A stretch of DNA of 34,780 nt from Phycisphaerales bacterium (GTDB lineage Bacteria > Planctomycetota > Phycisphaerae > WQYP01). Position 1 is the first letter of the stretch, and the number at the start of each line of letters is the position of its first letter. The stretch is from contig WQYP01000027.1 in assembly GCA_009781185.1 (NCBI GenBank), positions 1 to 34,780 on the forward strand, in the 5' to 3' direction. Of this stretch, positions 1 to 6,085 are shown in pieces. The notes beneath the pieces are model-generated. The model was not told where the DNA came from, searched no databases, and was given only the letters and a program-made list of their open reading frames with translations. The position numbers and the translations under genes were made by a program.

Positions 1-116
1 CCGGAAAATCAGAGCCGCGACCGTCAGGGAGCGACAGGCGTTATTTCCGCATTGTCGCACGGATCGCTCCCTTACGGTCGCGGCTCTGATCGCCCTGATT
101 TGCCATAAAAAATGGC
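1..116. repeat. Right part of a GGGTGTGGC-type palindromic element
   Basis: A hairpin core (about 9-90) has arms ATCAGAGCCGCGACCGT and ACGGTCGCGGCTCTGAT. It is followed by CCTGATTTGCCATAAAAAAT and then GGCCACACCC. The same order occurs at the right end of the 150-bp element at 22236-22385, so this is probably the right part of another copy whose left end lies before the window. The base block after the end (TCAGCGTG) would be the right target repeat. The left one cannot be seen. Confidence 0.75.
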
Positions 117-237
117 CACACCCTCAGCGTGTCCCGTGCTCAATTGACACCCCCAGTCGTGCCGATATTATTGTTTGCTTCACCATTTCGGGCCCGGCCC
201 TCTCGGCCCCTCCGGTGCCCCTGCAAACGGAACTTTC

Positions 238-1281
238 ATGAGTGACCGCGAAAAATTCGCTGCCGATGAACTTGCCATTGTCATGTCGCATTTCGACATT
301 GGTGTGTTGCAGACGGTCAAGGAGTACAGCCGCGGATCGCGCAAGGCGCCCAAGCTGTTGATCACTTCCGAGAAAGGGGAGTACCTGCTCAAGCGTCGAG
401 CCCACGGCAAAGACGACCCCTTCAAAGTCGCCTTCTCACACGCCCTCCAACTCTACCTCGCCTCCAAACAATTCCCGCTCCCGCACCTCATCGGCACCCG
501 CAAAGACAACAACTCCATGCTCCAGCACAATAACCATGTGTACGAGCTTTTCGAATACATCCGCGGCACAGGCTACGACAACTCGCTGGAATCCACCTAC
601 GATTCGGGCAAGATTCTTGCGCTGTATCACAAATTGCTGCGGGGATACACGCCGCAGTTCGAGCCGCCGGTCGGATCGTATCACGATGCGCGTTCGATCC
701 ACAACGGCCTGGACCAGATCCCGGTCACCTTCAACAAGCTCGATCGGTTGCGTGACATCTCGAACGAACAGGTCAGTGCCACCACCAGTTTTCTCCGCGA
801 GGCGTATTTTCAGGCTGCCGAGAAGGTCAACAAGAAGGGGCTGAGCAATTGGCCGGTGCAGATCGTCCATTGCGATTGGCACCCCGGCAACATGCTCTTC
901 CGCAATCGCAAAGTCGTCGCGGTCATCGATTACGATGCGGCACGGCTGCAGCAGCGGGTGATCGATTTAGCGAACGGTGTGCTGCAGTTTTCGATTTTGG
1001 GCGGTTCGGACGATCCGACGACCTGGCCGGAATACGTGGACGAAACGCGTTTCAAACGTTTCATCCGCGGTTACGATGAAGTGGACGTGATCTCGACGGC
1101 AGAACTGGAAGTGATCCCCGGCCTGATGGTGGAAGCGATGGTTGCCGAATCCGTCCTGCCGATCGCGGCGACGGGTTCGTTCGGCCGGATCGAAGGCTAC
1201 GGCTTCCTGCAAATGATCGAACGCAAAATCCGCTGGGTGCTGGAACACGAAACGCAGCTCATTGCCAGCGTGGCACAGTGA
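238..1281 (+). CDS. APH/choline-kinase-type phosphotransferase
   Basis: Predicted 347-residue soluble kinase-fold protein of the aminoglycoside phosphotransferase / homoserine kinase type II superfamily. The catalytic loop HCDWHPGNM (His at about residue 211) and the metal-binding Asp in VIDYDAA (about residue 231) are the standard Brenner motif and DFG-like motif, so phosphoryl transfer to a small-molecule hydroxyl is likely. The N-terminal region 'LLITSEKGEYLLKRR' matches the strand carrying the ATP-binding Lys. I chose ATG 238 because the conserved region begins shortly after it. An upstream in-frame TTG at 175 would add 21 residues that are Gly/Pro-rich and unlike the family. No strong Shine-Dalgarno supports either start. 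The substrate cannot be told from sequence, and no neighbour suggests antibiotic resistance. Confidence 0.8.
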   Translation: MSDREKFAADELAIVMSHFDIGVLQTVKEYSRGSRKAPKLLITSEKGEYLLKRRAHGKDDPFKVAFSHALQLYLASKQFPLPHLIGTRKDNNSMLQHNNHVYELFEYIRGTGYDNSLESTYDSGKILALYHKLLRGYTPQFEPPVGSYHDARSIHNGLDQIPVTFNKLDRLRDISNEQVSATTSFLREAYFQAAEKVNKKGLSNWPVQIVHCDWHPGNMLFRNRKVVAVIDYDAARLQQRVIDLANGVLQFSILGGSDDPTTWPEYVDETRFKRFIRGYDEVDVISTAELEVIPGLMVEAMVAESVLPIAATGSFGRIEGYGFLQMIERKIRWVLEHETQLIASVAQ

Positions 1282-1344
1282 CGAAGAAGCCAGAAGATTT
1301 AAACAACCGAAGGCTTGAAGTCTTCTAGCTTCTGGCTTCTCGTC
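1280..1344. repeat. Inverted GAAGCCAGAAG heptamer repeat
   Basis: Begins at the stop codon of the phosphotransferase gene. GACGAAGAAGCCAGAAG on the left is answered by CTTCTGGCTTCTCGTC on the right, so the RNA could fold into a long hairpin. The same GAAGCCA unit recurs at 3385-3420, 4025-4060, 4088-4125 and 9545-9595. There is no U-tract, so terminator function is uncertain. Confidence 0.7.
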
Positions 1345-1403
1345 AAGAATCGATTCATAACCTATTATTTATACGCCACTTATGTAATGCCCGCAAAGAT
1401 TGC

Positions 1404-1455
1404 TTGTCTTTTGTCTTTATGAATCTATACTTAAAGGTGAATCCGCTAGTCTAGC
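1404..1455 (+). promoter_or_regulatory. Candidate sigma-70 promoter and operator of the HTH gene
   Basis: TTGTCT (1404-1409), a 16-bp spacer and TATACT (1426-1431) resemble -35 and -10 boxes. A perfect short inverted repeat GCTAGTCTAGC lies just downstream at 1445-1455, and GCCAAGCTGGC at 1467-1477. Either could be the operator for autoregulation by the HTH protein encoded at 1501. This is inference from position only. Confidence 0.45.
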
Positions 1456-1500
1456 GTGTTGTTTTAGCCAAGCTGGCGCTGTTTTTACGGAGAGGTTCTT

Positions 1501-1836
1501 ATGAAGCCCAAAGAGAACACGGCCCTGAATACCGCAGCAATCTGCGAACGCCTGAAACAAGTTCGCGTTCAGGTCTGCGGCCCGCGTGGCCAATCGCATT
1601 TCGCAACCCTGTTACACCTGTCGCCCTCGACCTACAACTATTACGAGAAAGGCCGTGTGCCTCCTGTGCACGTGCTGGACCGTGCCGCGAGGGTCACAGG
1701 CGCGCCGCTGTTGTGGCTGATTCGTGGCGAACCGGGCGATTTCGCGATCGATTCCCTCAAGAAAATCGAACCAGCGCCGGAAACGTCTGGCACCTCCGTT
1801 TCAGAAAATCCGGTCGTCCTCCCCGGTCAGACGTAA
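1501..1836 (+). CDS. Small XRE/Cro-type helix-turn-helix regulator
   Basis: Predicted 111-residue DNA-binding protein. The segment about 33-65, with SHFATLLHLSPSTYNYYEKG followed by a helix ending in DRAARVTG, has the spacing of an XRE-family helix-turn-helix ('S..tis.yE.Gr.P....L..iA'). The tail after residue 80 is Pro/Ser/Glu-rich and probably disordered. A good Shine-Dalgarno (GGAGAGG, 1489-1495) lies 5 bp before ATG 1501, and a candidate promoter lies at 1404-1431. A rho-independent terminator follows. It stands alone, with no metabolic partner to suggest a regulon, so autoregulation or a global role are both possible. Confidence 0.75.
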   Translation: MKPKENTALNTAAICERLKQVRVQVCGPRGQSHFATLLHLSPSTYNYYEKGRVPPVHVLDRAARVTGAPLLWLIRGEPGDFAIDSLKKIEPAPETSGTSVSENPVVLPGQT

Positions 1837-1867
1837 ACCTCCTCCCACAACATCCCGCAACTTGAAC

Positions 1868-1901
1868 ATGACCACGCCCTTCCGTGTGGTCATTTCTTTT
1901 T
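1868..1901 (+). terminator. Rho-independent terminator after the HTH gene
   Basis: Stem ATGACCAC / GTGGTCAT with a short loop is followed by a T-rich tract (TTTCTTTTT). The T-tract overlaps the last codons of the convergent gene at 1890-2345, so the two genes share their 3' boundary. Confidence 0.8.
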
Positions 1902-2345
1902 AACACTCCGCGCCATGCTCGGACTGATGAAGGCGGTCATCCCCAATGGAGAGATCGCATCGATCATCGAAGAAACGTTGTTATTGTCCTTCTGCGCGGC
2001 CGCGGCGCGAAGAACCTCGCTGATCACATCCATGGTGTTGGCGTTGATGAGTTGACGAGCTTCCTCCGTGGCATACAAAATAGGCAACCCCTCCTCCGTC
2101 GACAGTACCAACACGGCCGTACTGCCCTGGCTGTGTGCAACCATCACCGTGTGATTCTCATATGTCAGCGTGAAATGGAAGTCTTTGATCGGTGCCGCGG
2201 GATCGGAGGAGAATGGCTTGATACTGTTTTTCAAGTCCTTGATGGCCGATTCCTCGTCTGCCCTTGCGACAGGAGCAAGCAAACTCACCAGCATCAGCCC
2301 GAGAATGGCAAACCCAACTCCTTTTTCACTTCTACAATAAATCAT
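1890..2345 (-). CDS. Secreted protein of unknown function
   Basis: Predicted 151-residue protein with an N-terminal signal peptide: a hydrophobic stretch at about residues 9-25 followed by APVARA, a likely signal peptidase I site near residue 29. The mature part contains 'FHFTLTYENHTVMVAH' and 'AVLVLSTEEGLPILYATEE', a mixed beta pattern I do not recognise as a named family, and ends in a basic SVKKK. A strong Shine-Dalgarno (AGGAGGGG) precedes the ATG at 2345 by about 8 bases. It is convergent with the HTH gene and divergent from the HAD gene. No function is assigned. Confidence 0.75.
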   Translation of the reverse strand: MIYCRSEKGVGFAILGLMLVSLLAPVARADEESAIKDLKNSIKPFSSDPAAPIKDFHFTLTYENHTVMVAHSQGSTAVLVLSTEEGLPILYATEEARQLINANTMDVISEVLRAAAAQKDNNNVSSMIDAISPLGMTAFISPSMARSVKKK

Positions 2346-2460
2346 ATATAGCCCCTCCTAAAACTTAAAGAATTGCTGATTTCATATGATACAAACAGCG
2401 CTTGTTGGTCTCCAGCGTTTCCGGTACCTTACGAAAATCTGATGAGTGTAGGGGGGACAT

Positions 2461-3426
2461 GTGACCGAAAAGGGCTTTGGTATGATCGACGCCGTCCTGT
2501 TTGATCTGGGCGACACCATTATCAACTTCGGCGTGGGACGCCGCGAGGCGGAGTTTCTTTTCCGCAAGGGCGCGCGGCTGACGTACGACTACCTGGCGGC
2601 AAGGCAGCATCCGTTAGCCCCCGGCTCTGCCGGGGGTTCGGTTGGTGTGAATGCTGATACGGAAGCTCAAAACCCCCGGCAGAGCCGGGGGCTAACCGCC
2701 AAATGCAATTGCCTTGGAGGAACGGGCGGATTCCCGTCTTTCGAGCGGTATTTCAAGGTGAATTACCGTCTGATGTCACGGGCGTACATGTGGTCGAAGC
2801 TGATCCGTCGCGATTTTTCCTATGCGGATATCCTGTACCGGGCAGCGAAAAAATTAAAACTCTCGCTGGCGGAGGACGACCTGCAGCAACTCTCTGCGCT
2901 CTGGTACCAACCGATCCACGAAGCCTCGCACATCGATCCGGACGTCACGCATGTGCTGTCCGATTTGCGCCAGGCGGGTACGAAGTTGGCGATCGTTTCC
3001 AACACGCTCGTTCCGCCGGAGTGTCTCGATGCGCACCTGGCACGTGAGGGCTTGCTGGAGTTTTTCCCGGTGCGGATTTATTCGTCGATGGTGCGTTACC
3101 GCAAGCCGCACCCTCGGATTTTTCAATTGGCGTTGGAGCAGGTCGGCGTGCCGGCGAATCGGGCGCTGTTCATCGGCGATCTTTTAATTGCCGACATTGC
3201 CGGCGCCAAACGAGCGGGAATGCGGACGATTTGGAAGCCCTCGCTGCACACGGCGCCGCCGCTGTTTCATCCGAGTTTCTCGCTTTTCCGCCGTTCGCAT
3301 CGCCATCGTCCGGACTTCACGATTTTCCGTGTAACAGAGTTACCGTCGGTGCTGCACCTGTGCGGCTGGCGAGCGGCACGTGAAGAAGTCAGAAGCCAGA
3401 AGCCAGAAGCCAGAAGTTTTGAATAG
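2461..3426 (+). CDS. HAD-superfamily hydrolase carrying an in-frame palindromic insert
   Basis: Predicted phosphatase-like HAD hydrolase. All four motifs are visible: DLGDT (nucleophile Asp15), Ser180 in IVSNT, Lys215 in RKPHP, and GDLLIAD with Asp240/Asp245. GTG 2461 is preceded by GGGGGG. ATG 2482 (MIDAVLFD) is an alternative start that fits the family better. Residues about 51-79 (PLAPGSAGG through SRGLTAK) are encoded entirely by an 84-bp GC-rich palindrome (2613-2696). This adds 28 residues between the first helix and the cap domain. The C-terminal tail EEVRSQKPEARSFE is encoded by GAAGCCA heptamers. The stop codon TAG (3424-3426) is the first three bases of a 113-bp mobile element. Substrate unknown. 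Confidence 0.85.
   Translation: MTEKGFGMIDAVLFDLGDTIINFGVGRREAEFLFRKGARLTYDYLAARQHPLAPGSAGGSVGVNADTEAQNPRQSRGLTAKCNCLGGTGGFPSFERYFKVNYRLMSRAYMWSKLIRRDFSYADILYRAAKKLKLSLAEDDLQQLSALWYQPIHEASHIDPDVTHVLSDLRQAGTKLAIVSNTLVPPECLDAHLAREGLLEFFPVRIYSSMVRYRKPHPRIFQLALEQVGVPANRALFIGDLLIADIAGAKRAGMRTIWKPSLHTAPPLFHPSFSLFRRSHRHRPDFTIFRVTELPSVLHLCGWRAAREEVRSQKPEARSFE
2613..2696. repeat. 84-bp GC-rich palindromic element inside the HAD gene
   Basis: Two perfect 26-bp inverted arms (2613-2638 and 2671-2696), each beginning GTTAGCCCCCGGCTCTGCC or its complement, flank a 32-bp spacer. Each arm is itself a hairpin (CCCCCGGC TCT GCCGGGGG). The length is a multiple of three and both arms are open in the gene's frame, so the host gene stays intact. 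No clear target duplication could be defined. Confidence 0.85.
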
Positions 3427-3536
3427 AGCATTTTTCACTCGCCCGTAGCGCTTTGGAGCCCCGCATGGCAATGCGGGGCTTTGGCTCTCGCTTCCTGCGC
3501 ATGTCATCATGCCACGACCACATGAAAAATGCTCTA
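3424..3536. mobile_element. 113-bp TAGAGC-ended MITE-like element, copy 1
   Basis: Perfect 14-bp terminal inverted repeats, TAGAGCATTTTTCA and TGAAAAATGCTCTA, enclose an internal hairpin (AGCCCCGCATGGCAATGCGG and its continuation). A second copy at 19545-19657 has exactly the same length and only three base differences by eye. There is no open frame of transposase size, so it would depend on an enzyme elsewhere. The outer TA could be a TA target duplication (as in IS630/mariner-type insertion) or part of the repeat. Confidence 0.85.
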
Positions 3537-3573
3537 TATCGACACGCCAACGCCCAATCCAACATGTCTCCCT

Positions 3574-4002
3574 TTATTCTTTCGCCTGGGCGGCGTGTTT
3601 CACATTGGGCGACGGCACGCTCGAAAAGTTTGCGGTCTCAGCGAAGAGTTGTCCGTCGCGCATGTGTCCGTCGATTTTGACCTTCATATACTGCTCGATA
3701 TCCACAAGCGTGGCGGGGTGATCGTCCAACAGAAACCGGGTGGTAGCGTCGTATTTCACATGAATAAAGTTGGGATAAGCCCCCTCACCGCGGCCTTCGT
3801 CCTTGCTGATGACCATGGTCGAGCTCATGCGACGGAGGCTCACGATCAGGCCGGCGAAAACGCGGGAATCCGGATCGCCCGGCTTAGCGCTGCTGGCAAC
3901 GTCAGGCAGAGGCACCGAAGCAGCCGACGCACATCCCGCCACAGCCACGATAAGTAAACTCATCAAGCCGCCAGCCACCGCCTGCCGCCAATCAATTTTC
4001 AT
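3574..4002 (-). CDS. Small lipoprotein of unknown function
   Basis: Predicted 142-residue lipoprotein. A start at 4002 gives MKIDWRQAVAGG, a hydrophobic stretch and the lipobox VAGC (Cys about residue 24), so signal peptidase II processing and membrane anchoring are likely. GGAAGGAG lies about 8 bases upstream of this ATG. Frames reaching further upstream are encoded by GAAGCCA heptamer repeats and were not used. The mature part contains 'GLIVSLRRMSSTMVISKDEG' and 'YDATTRFLLDDHPATLVDIE', a beta-rich pattern that resembles small OB-fold-like secreted domains, but I cannot name a family. It lies downstream of miaA on the same strand, separated by heptamer repeats. Confidence 0.75.
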   Translation of the reverse strand: MKIDWRQAVAGGLMSLLIVAVAGCASAASVPLPDVASSAKPGDPDSRVFAGLIVSLRRMSSTMVISKDEGRGEGAYPNFIHVKYDATTRFLLDDHPATLVDIEQYMKVKIDGHMRDGQLFAETANFSSVPSPNVKHAAQAKE

Positions 4003-4021
4003 ATCACCGCTCCTTCCACAA

Positions 4022-4130
4022 GTGAGGAAGCCAGAAGCTAGAAGCCAGTAGCCAGAAGGCTTCAAGTTTGCGGTCTGTGGCTTATTCCAAACTTCTGGCT
4101 TCTGGCTTCTGGCTTCTGGCTTCTTCAGTC
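4022..4130. repeat. GAAGCCA heptamer cluster in both orientations
   Basis: GAAGCCAGAAGCTAGAAGCCAG on the plus strand (from about 4026) is followed by CTTCTGGCTTCTGGCTTCTG (from 4090), so the two blocks can pair. The second block encodes the C-terminal tail of MiaA on the minus strand (ARSQKPEARS). Period-7 units read as a 7-residue period when translated. Confidence 0.85.
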
Positions 4131-5071
4131 ACGATCGTCATTGCCTGATCCGCCAGTTCGCCGCCGCCGACATCTTCCGCGGCATCGAGCCAGTGCACTG
4201 TGTTCGGTGGAGGCCAGCGTTTGAGCCATGTTCGCTGCATCTTGGCCAGATATCGCGTCTGGATTTTGATCTGCTCGATCGCTTCCTCCAAAGAACATTT
4301 ACGAGCGAAATGGTCGAGCAGTTGTCTGTACCCGACCGCACTGGCCGCCTCCTCGGAAATCCCCCCTCCGCGTTGGTCCTCCGCCAACCGCCGAACTTCC
4401 TCGACAAGCCCCTGCTCAAGCATTTTTTTGACGCGGAGGTTAATGCGCCGATTGAGCGATTCTTTCTCCCGACGAATGCCAAGATAAACCGCTTCAACCG
4501 CAGGATGCTCCCGAGTCCACTGAGTTTGCAGCGTCGAAATCGGCGTACCGGTGAGCTTGTAAACTTCCAACGCTCGAACAATGCGACGGAGATCGTTGGG
4601 ATGAATACGACCGGCGGCGATGGAATCGACTTTCGCCATCTCGGCGTGCAGAGCCGGTGCACCGATTTGCTCCGCCCGCCGCGTCAGCTCGGCACGCAAC
4701 GTCTCATCAGCCCCCGGCCCTTCGAACATGCCTTCCATCAGCGACCGCAGATAGAGCATGGTGCCGGCGACGATGACGAGAGGCTTGTCGTTGGGGGAGG
4801 GGGAGACAAGGTACATTCGAGCCGTTTCAACGAAACGTGCCGCGGAATAGGTTTCCCATGGGTCCGCGACGTCGATCATGAGGTGCTCGATCCGCCGACG
4901 TGTGGCGGTGTCCGGCTTGGCGGTGCCGATGTCCATGCCGCGATAGACCTGCATGGAATCGACCGCCATGATGCGTCCACCACCACCCCCCAGACGCTCC
5001 GCAATCGCCTCACCCAGATCGCTCTTGCCCGAAGCGGTACAGCCGACGATGACAATGGGTTTCCCAATCAT
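4082..5071 (-). CDS. miaA: tRNA dimethylallyltransferase MiaA
   Basis: Transfers a dimethylallyl group to N6 of A37 in tRNAs reading codons that begin with U. 329 residues from ATG 5071. The P-loop GCTASGKSD is at residues 10-18, DSMQVYRGMDIGTAKP is the substrate segment, and VAGTMLYLRSLMEG, IHPNDLRRIVRALEVY, and EAASAVGYRQL with IQTRYLAKMQRTWLK are all standard MiaA blocks. The start was chosen at MIGKPIVIVG, with AAGGA about 8 bases upstream. It lies 4 bp after the stop of the membrane-protein gene upstream, so the two are probably one operon. The final residues TEEARSQKPEARSLE are unlike MiaA and are encoded by heptamer repeats, an apparent C-terminal extension. Confidence 0.97.
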   Translation of the reverse strand: MIGKPIVIVGCTASGKSDLGEAIAERLGGGGGRIMAVDSMQVYRGMDIGTAKPDTATRRRIEHLMIDVADPWETYSAARFVETARMYLVSPSPNDKPLVIVAGTMLYLRSLMEGMFEGPGADETLRAELTRRAEQIGAPALHAEMAKVDSIAAGRIHPNDLRRIVRALEVYKLTGTPISTLQTQWTREHPAVEAVYLGIRREKESLNRRINLRVKKMLEQGLVEEVRRLAEDQRGGGISEEAASAVGYRQLLDHFARKCSLEEAIEQIKIQTRYLAKMQRTWLKRWPPPNTVHWLDAAEDVGGGELADQAMTIVTEEARSQKPEARSLE

Positions 5072-5075
5072 CAGG

Positions 5076-5867
5076 CTATTCCTTCGGCCGGAACGGATGT
5101 AGCGAGCCGACAGCCAAAACCACAAGAGCAGCCAACCCATAGCCCAACGCCGCCTTGTGCCAACGAGCGCGGAGACCGAGTTCCTGTGATATATCCGACA
5201 TCCGGTACATGACCGGCCATTCGGGCCAGTGGGCCGCGGGAAGCGAGGACTTCACCGCATCAAAAGCGGGAAGAACGGGCGTGGCGTAAGCAATCAATTC
5301 AAGCGTATGATCGCGGCATGCAGGAGAATAACGCGAAGAAACACGTGCCAGGGGCAGGGCGACAATGGGAGCCGCAAAAAAGATCGCCGAGAACGTCATC
5401 GCAAGCATCGCGGCCAAAGGCGGTCGTCTGCGGAACAAATAAGCAACCGCAGACCAGACGCCGACCCAGGTCAACAGCAGCAGATAAAGACGAAAAACGT
5501 CACGCAAACCAAGAAACCCCGTGATCAGTCCGAGCAGAAGCAGGAGTACTCCAGCAGAGTCCACCAGGACGGCGTACCCCCAAAAAGCGTCCGCGAAGGA
5601 CTCCGATCTCGCCACCCAGAGAACGCTGGCGACGGTGGTCAGAAGCAGGAGCATCGCGATCCATCCGAGAAAAAATTTCGTCGCCAGAGCAGGCCAATAA
5701 GGCAGCAGGAATCGTGGGAGAAGAAACAAAAGAAGCAATGCGACCGTCAGAGCGCCAGCCGCAAAGAGTGCAGGTCGGAGATTCAAAAATCGCCCAGGCA
5801 TCGGTACAGCATCCGCAAAATCATCAGAGCCGCAATCGTCAGATTGCGATTCGTCAACCCGCTCCAT
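5076..5867 (-). CDS. Multi-pass membrane protein of unknown function
   Basis: Predicted integral membrane protein with about six hydrophobic segments (for example AALTVALLLLFLL, the WIAMLLLLTTVASVLWVA region, VDSAGVLLLLLGLITGFLGL, and a last one near the C-terminus, GLAALVVLAVGSL). No family recognised. It lies directly upstream of miaA on the same strand. The start is uncertain. ATG 5867 and a TTG at 5912 both lie within a hairpin repeat (5823-5902) that would encode an acidic Ser/Asp-rich N-terminus. ATG 5801 (MPGRFLNLRP) lies outside the repeat and may be the ancestral start. None has a convincing Shine-Dalgarno. Confidence 0.7.
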   Translation of the reverse strand: MERVDESQSDDCGSDDFADAVPMPGRFLNLRPALFAAGALTVALLLLFLLPRFLLPYWPALATKFFLGWIAMLLLLTTVASVLWVARSESFADAFWGYAVLVDSAGVLLLLLGLITGFLGLRDVFRLYLLLLTWVGVWSAVAYLFRRRPPLAAMLAMTFSAIFFAAPIVALPLARVSSRYSPACRDHTLELIAYATPVLPAFDAVKSSLPAAHWPEWPVMYRMSDISQELGLRARWHKAALGYGLAALVVLAVGSLHPFRPKE

Positions 5868-5902
5868 TGTAACCGCAATCTCACGCCTGCGGCTCTGATG
5901 AT
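5823..5902. repeat. ATCAGAGCCGC hairpin repeat
   Basis: ATCAGAGCCGCAATCGTCAG on the left is mirrored by a right arm ending GCGGCTCTGAT. This is the same end sequence as the hairpin cores at 9-90, 18526-18602 and inside 22236-22385, with a diverged stem. It covers the 5' part of the membrane-protein gene. Confidence 0.7.
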
Positions 5903-5952
5903 TTGCAGTCAATTCCTCAAGTCATTCACGGCCCCTCCCTCCCCCCAAAAAC

Positions 5953-6026
5953 ATGGAGCGCCGCGTGGTAACGCGGTGGTTTATTCTCAAAGACTCCCAA
6001 CCACCGCGTTGCCACGCGGTGCTCCT
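5953..6026. repeat. GGAGC(G/A)CCGCGTGG inverted repeat
   Basis: Two hairpin arms, GGAGCGCCGCGTGGTAACGC and its near complement ending CGCGGTGCTCC, form a nested inverted repeat. It sits beyond the terminator of the PEP-CTERM gene. A one-arm relative is present at about 22464-22489 (ACCACCGTGCCACCGCACGG). No coding. Confidence 0.65.
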
Positions 6027-6059
6027 AAAAAAAGCCCAGGGATTGCAATCCCTGGGCTT
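6027..6059 (-). terminator. Terminator of the PEP-CTERM gene, built on a GATTGCAATC palindrome
   Basis: Read on the minus strand, a perfect palindrome (14-bp arms, AAGCCCAGGGATTG and its complement) is followed by TTTTTTT, 27 bases after the stop codon at 6086. The same palindrome, without the T-tract, occurs at 18665-18690 and 19733-19759, so a dispersed repeat appears to serve as this terminator. Confidence 0.8.
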
Positions 6060-6085
6060 CGCTCAGATGTCAAAAACCTCTCTTT

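Noticed and set aside
3424..3536. Intact insertion sequence
   Set aside because: 113 bp is too short for a transposase. Only terminal repeats and a hairpin are present, so it is called MITE-like.
4022..4130. CRISPR-like array from repeated 7-mers
   Set aside because: Units are 7 bases with no unique spacers and no cas genes nearby. They are simple degenerate tandem repeats.
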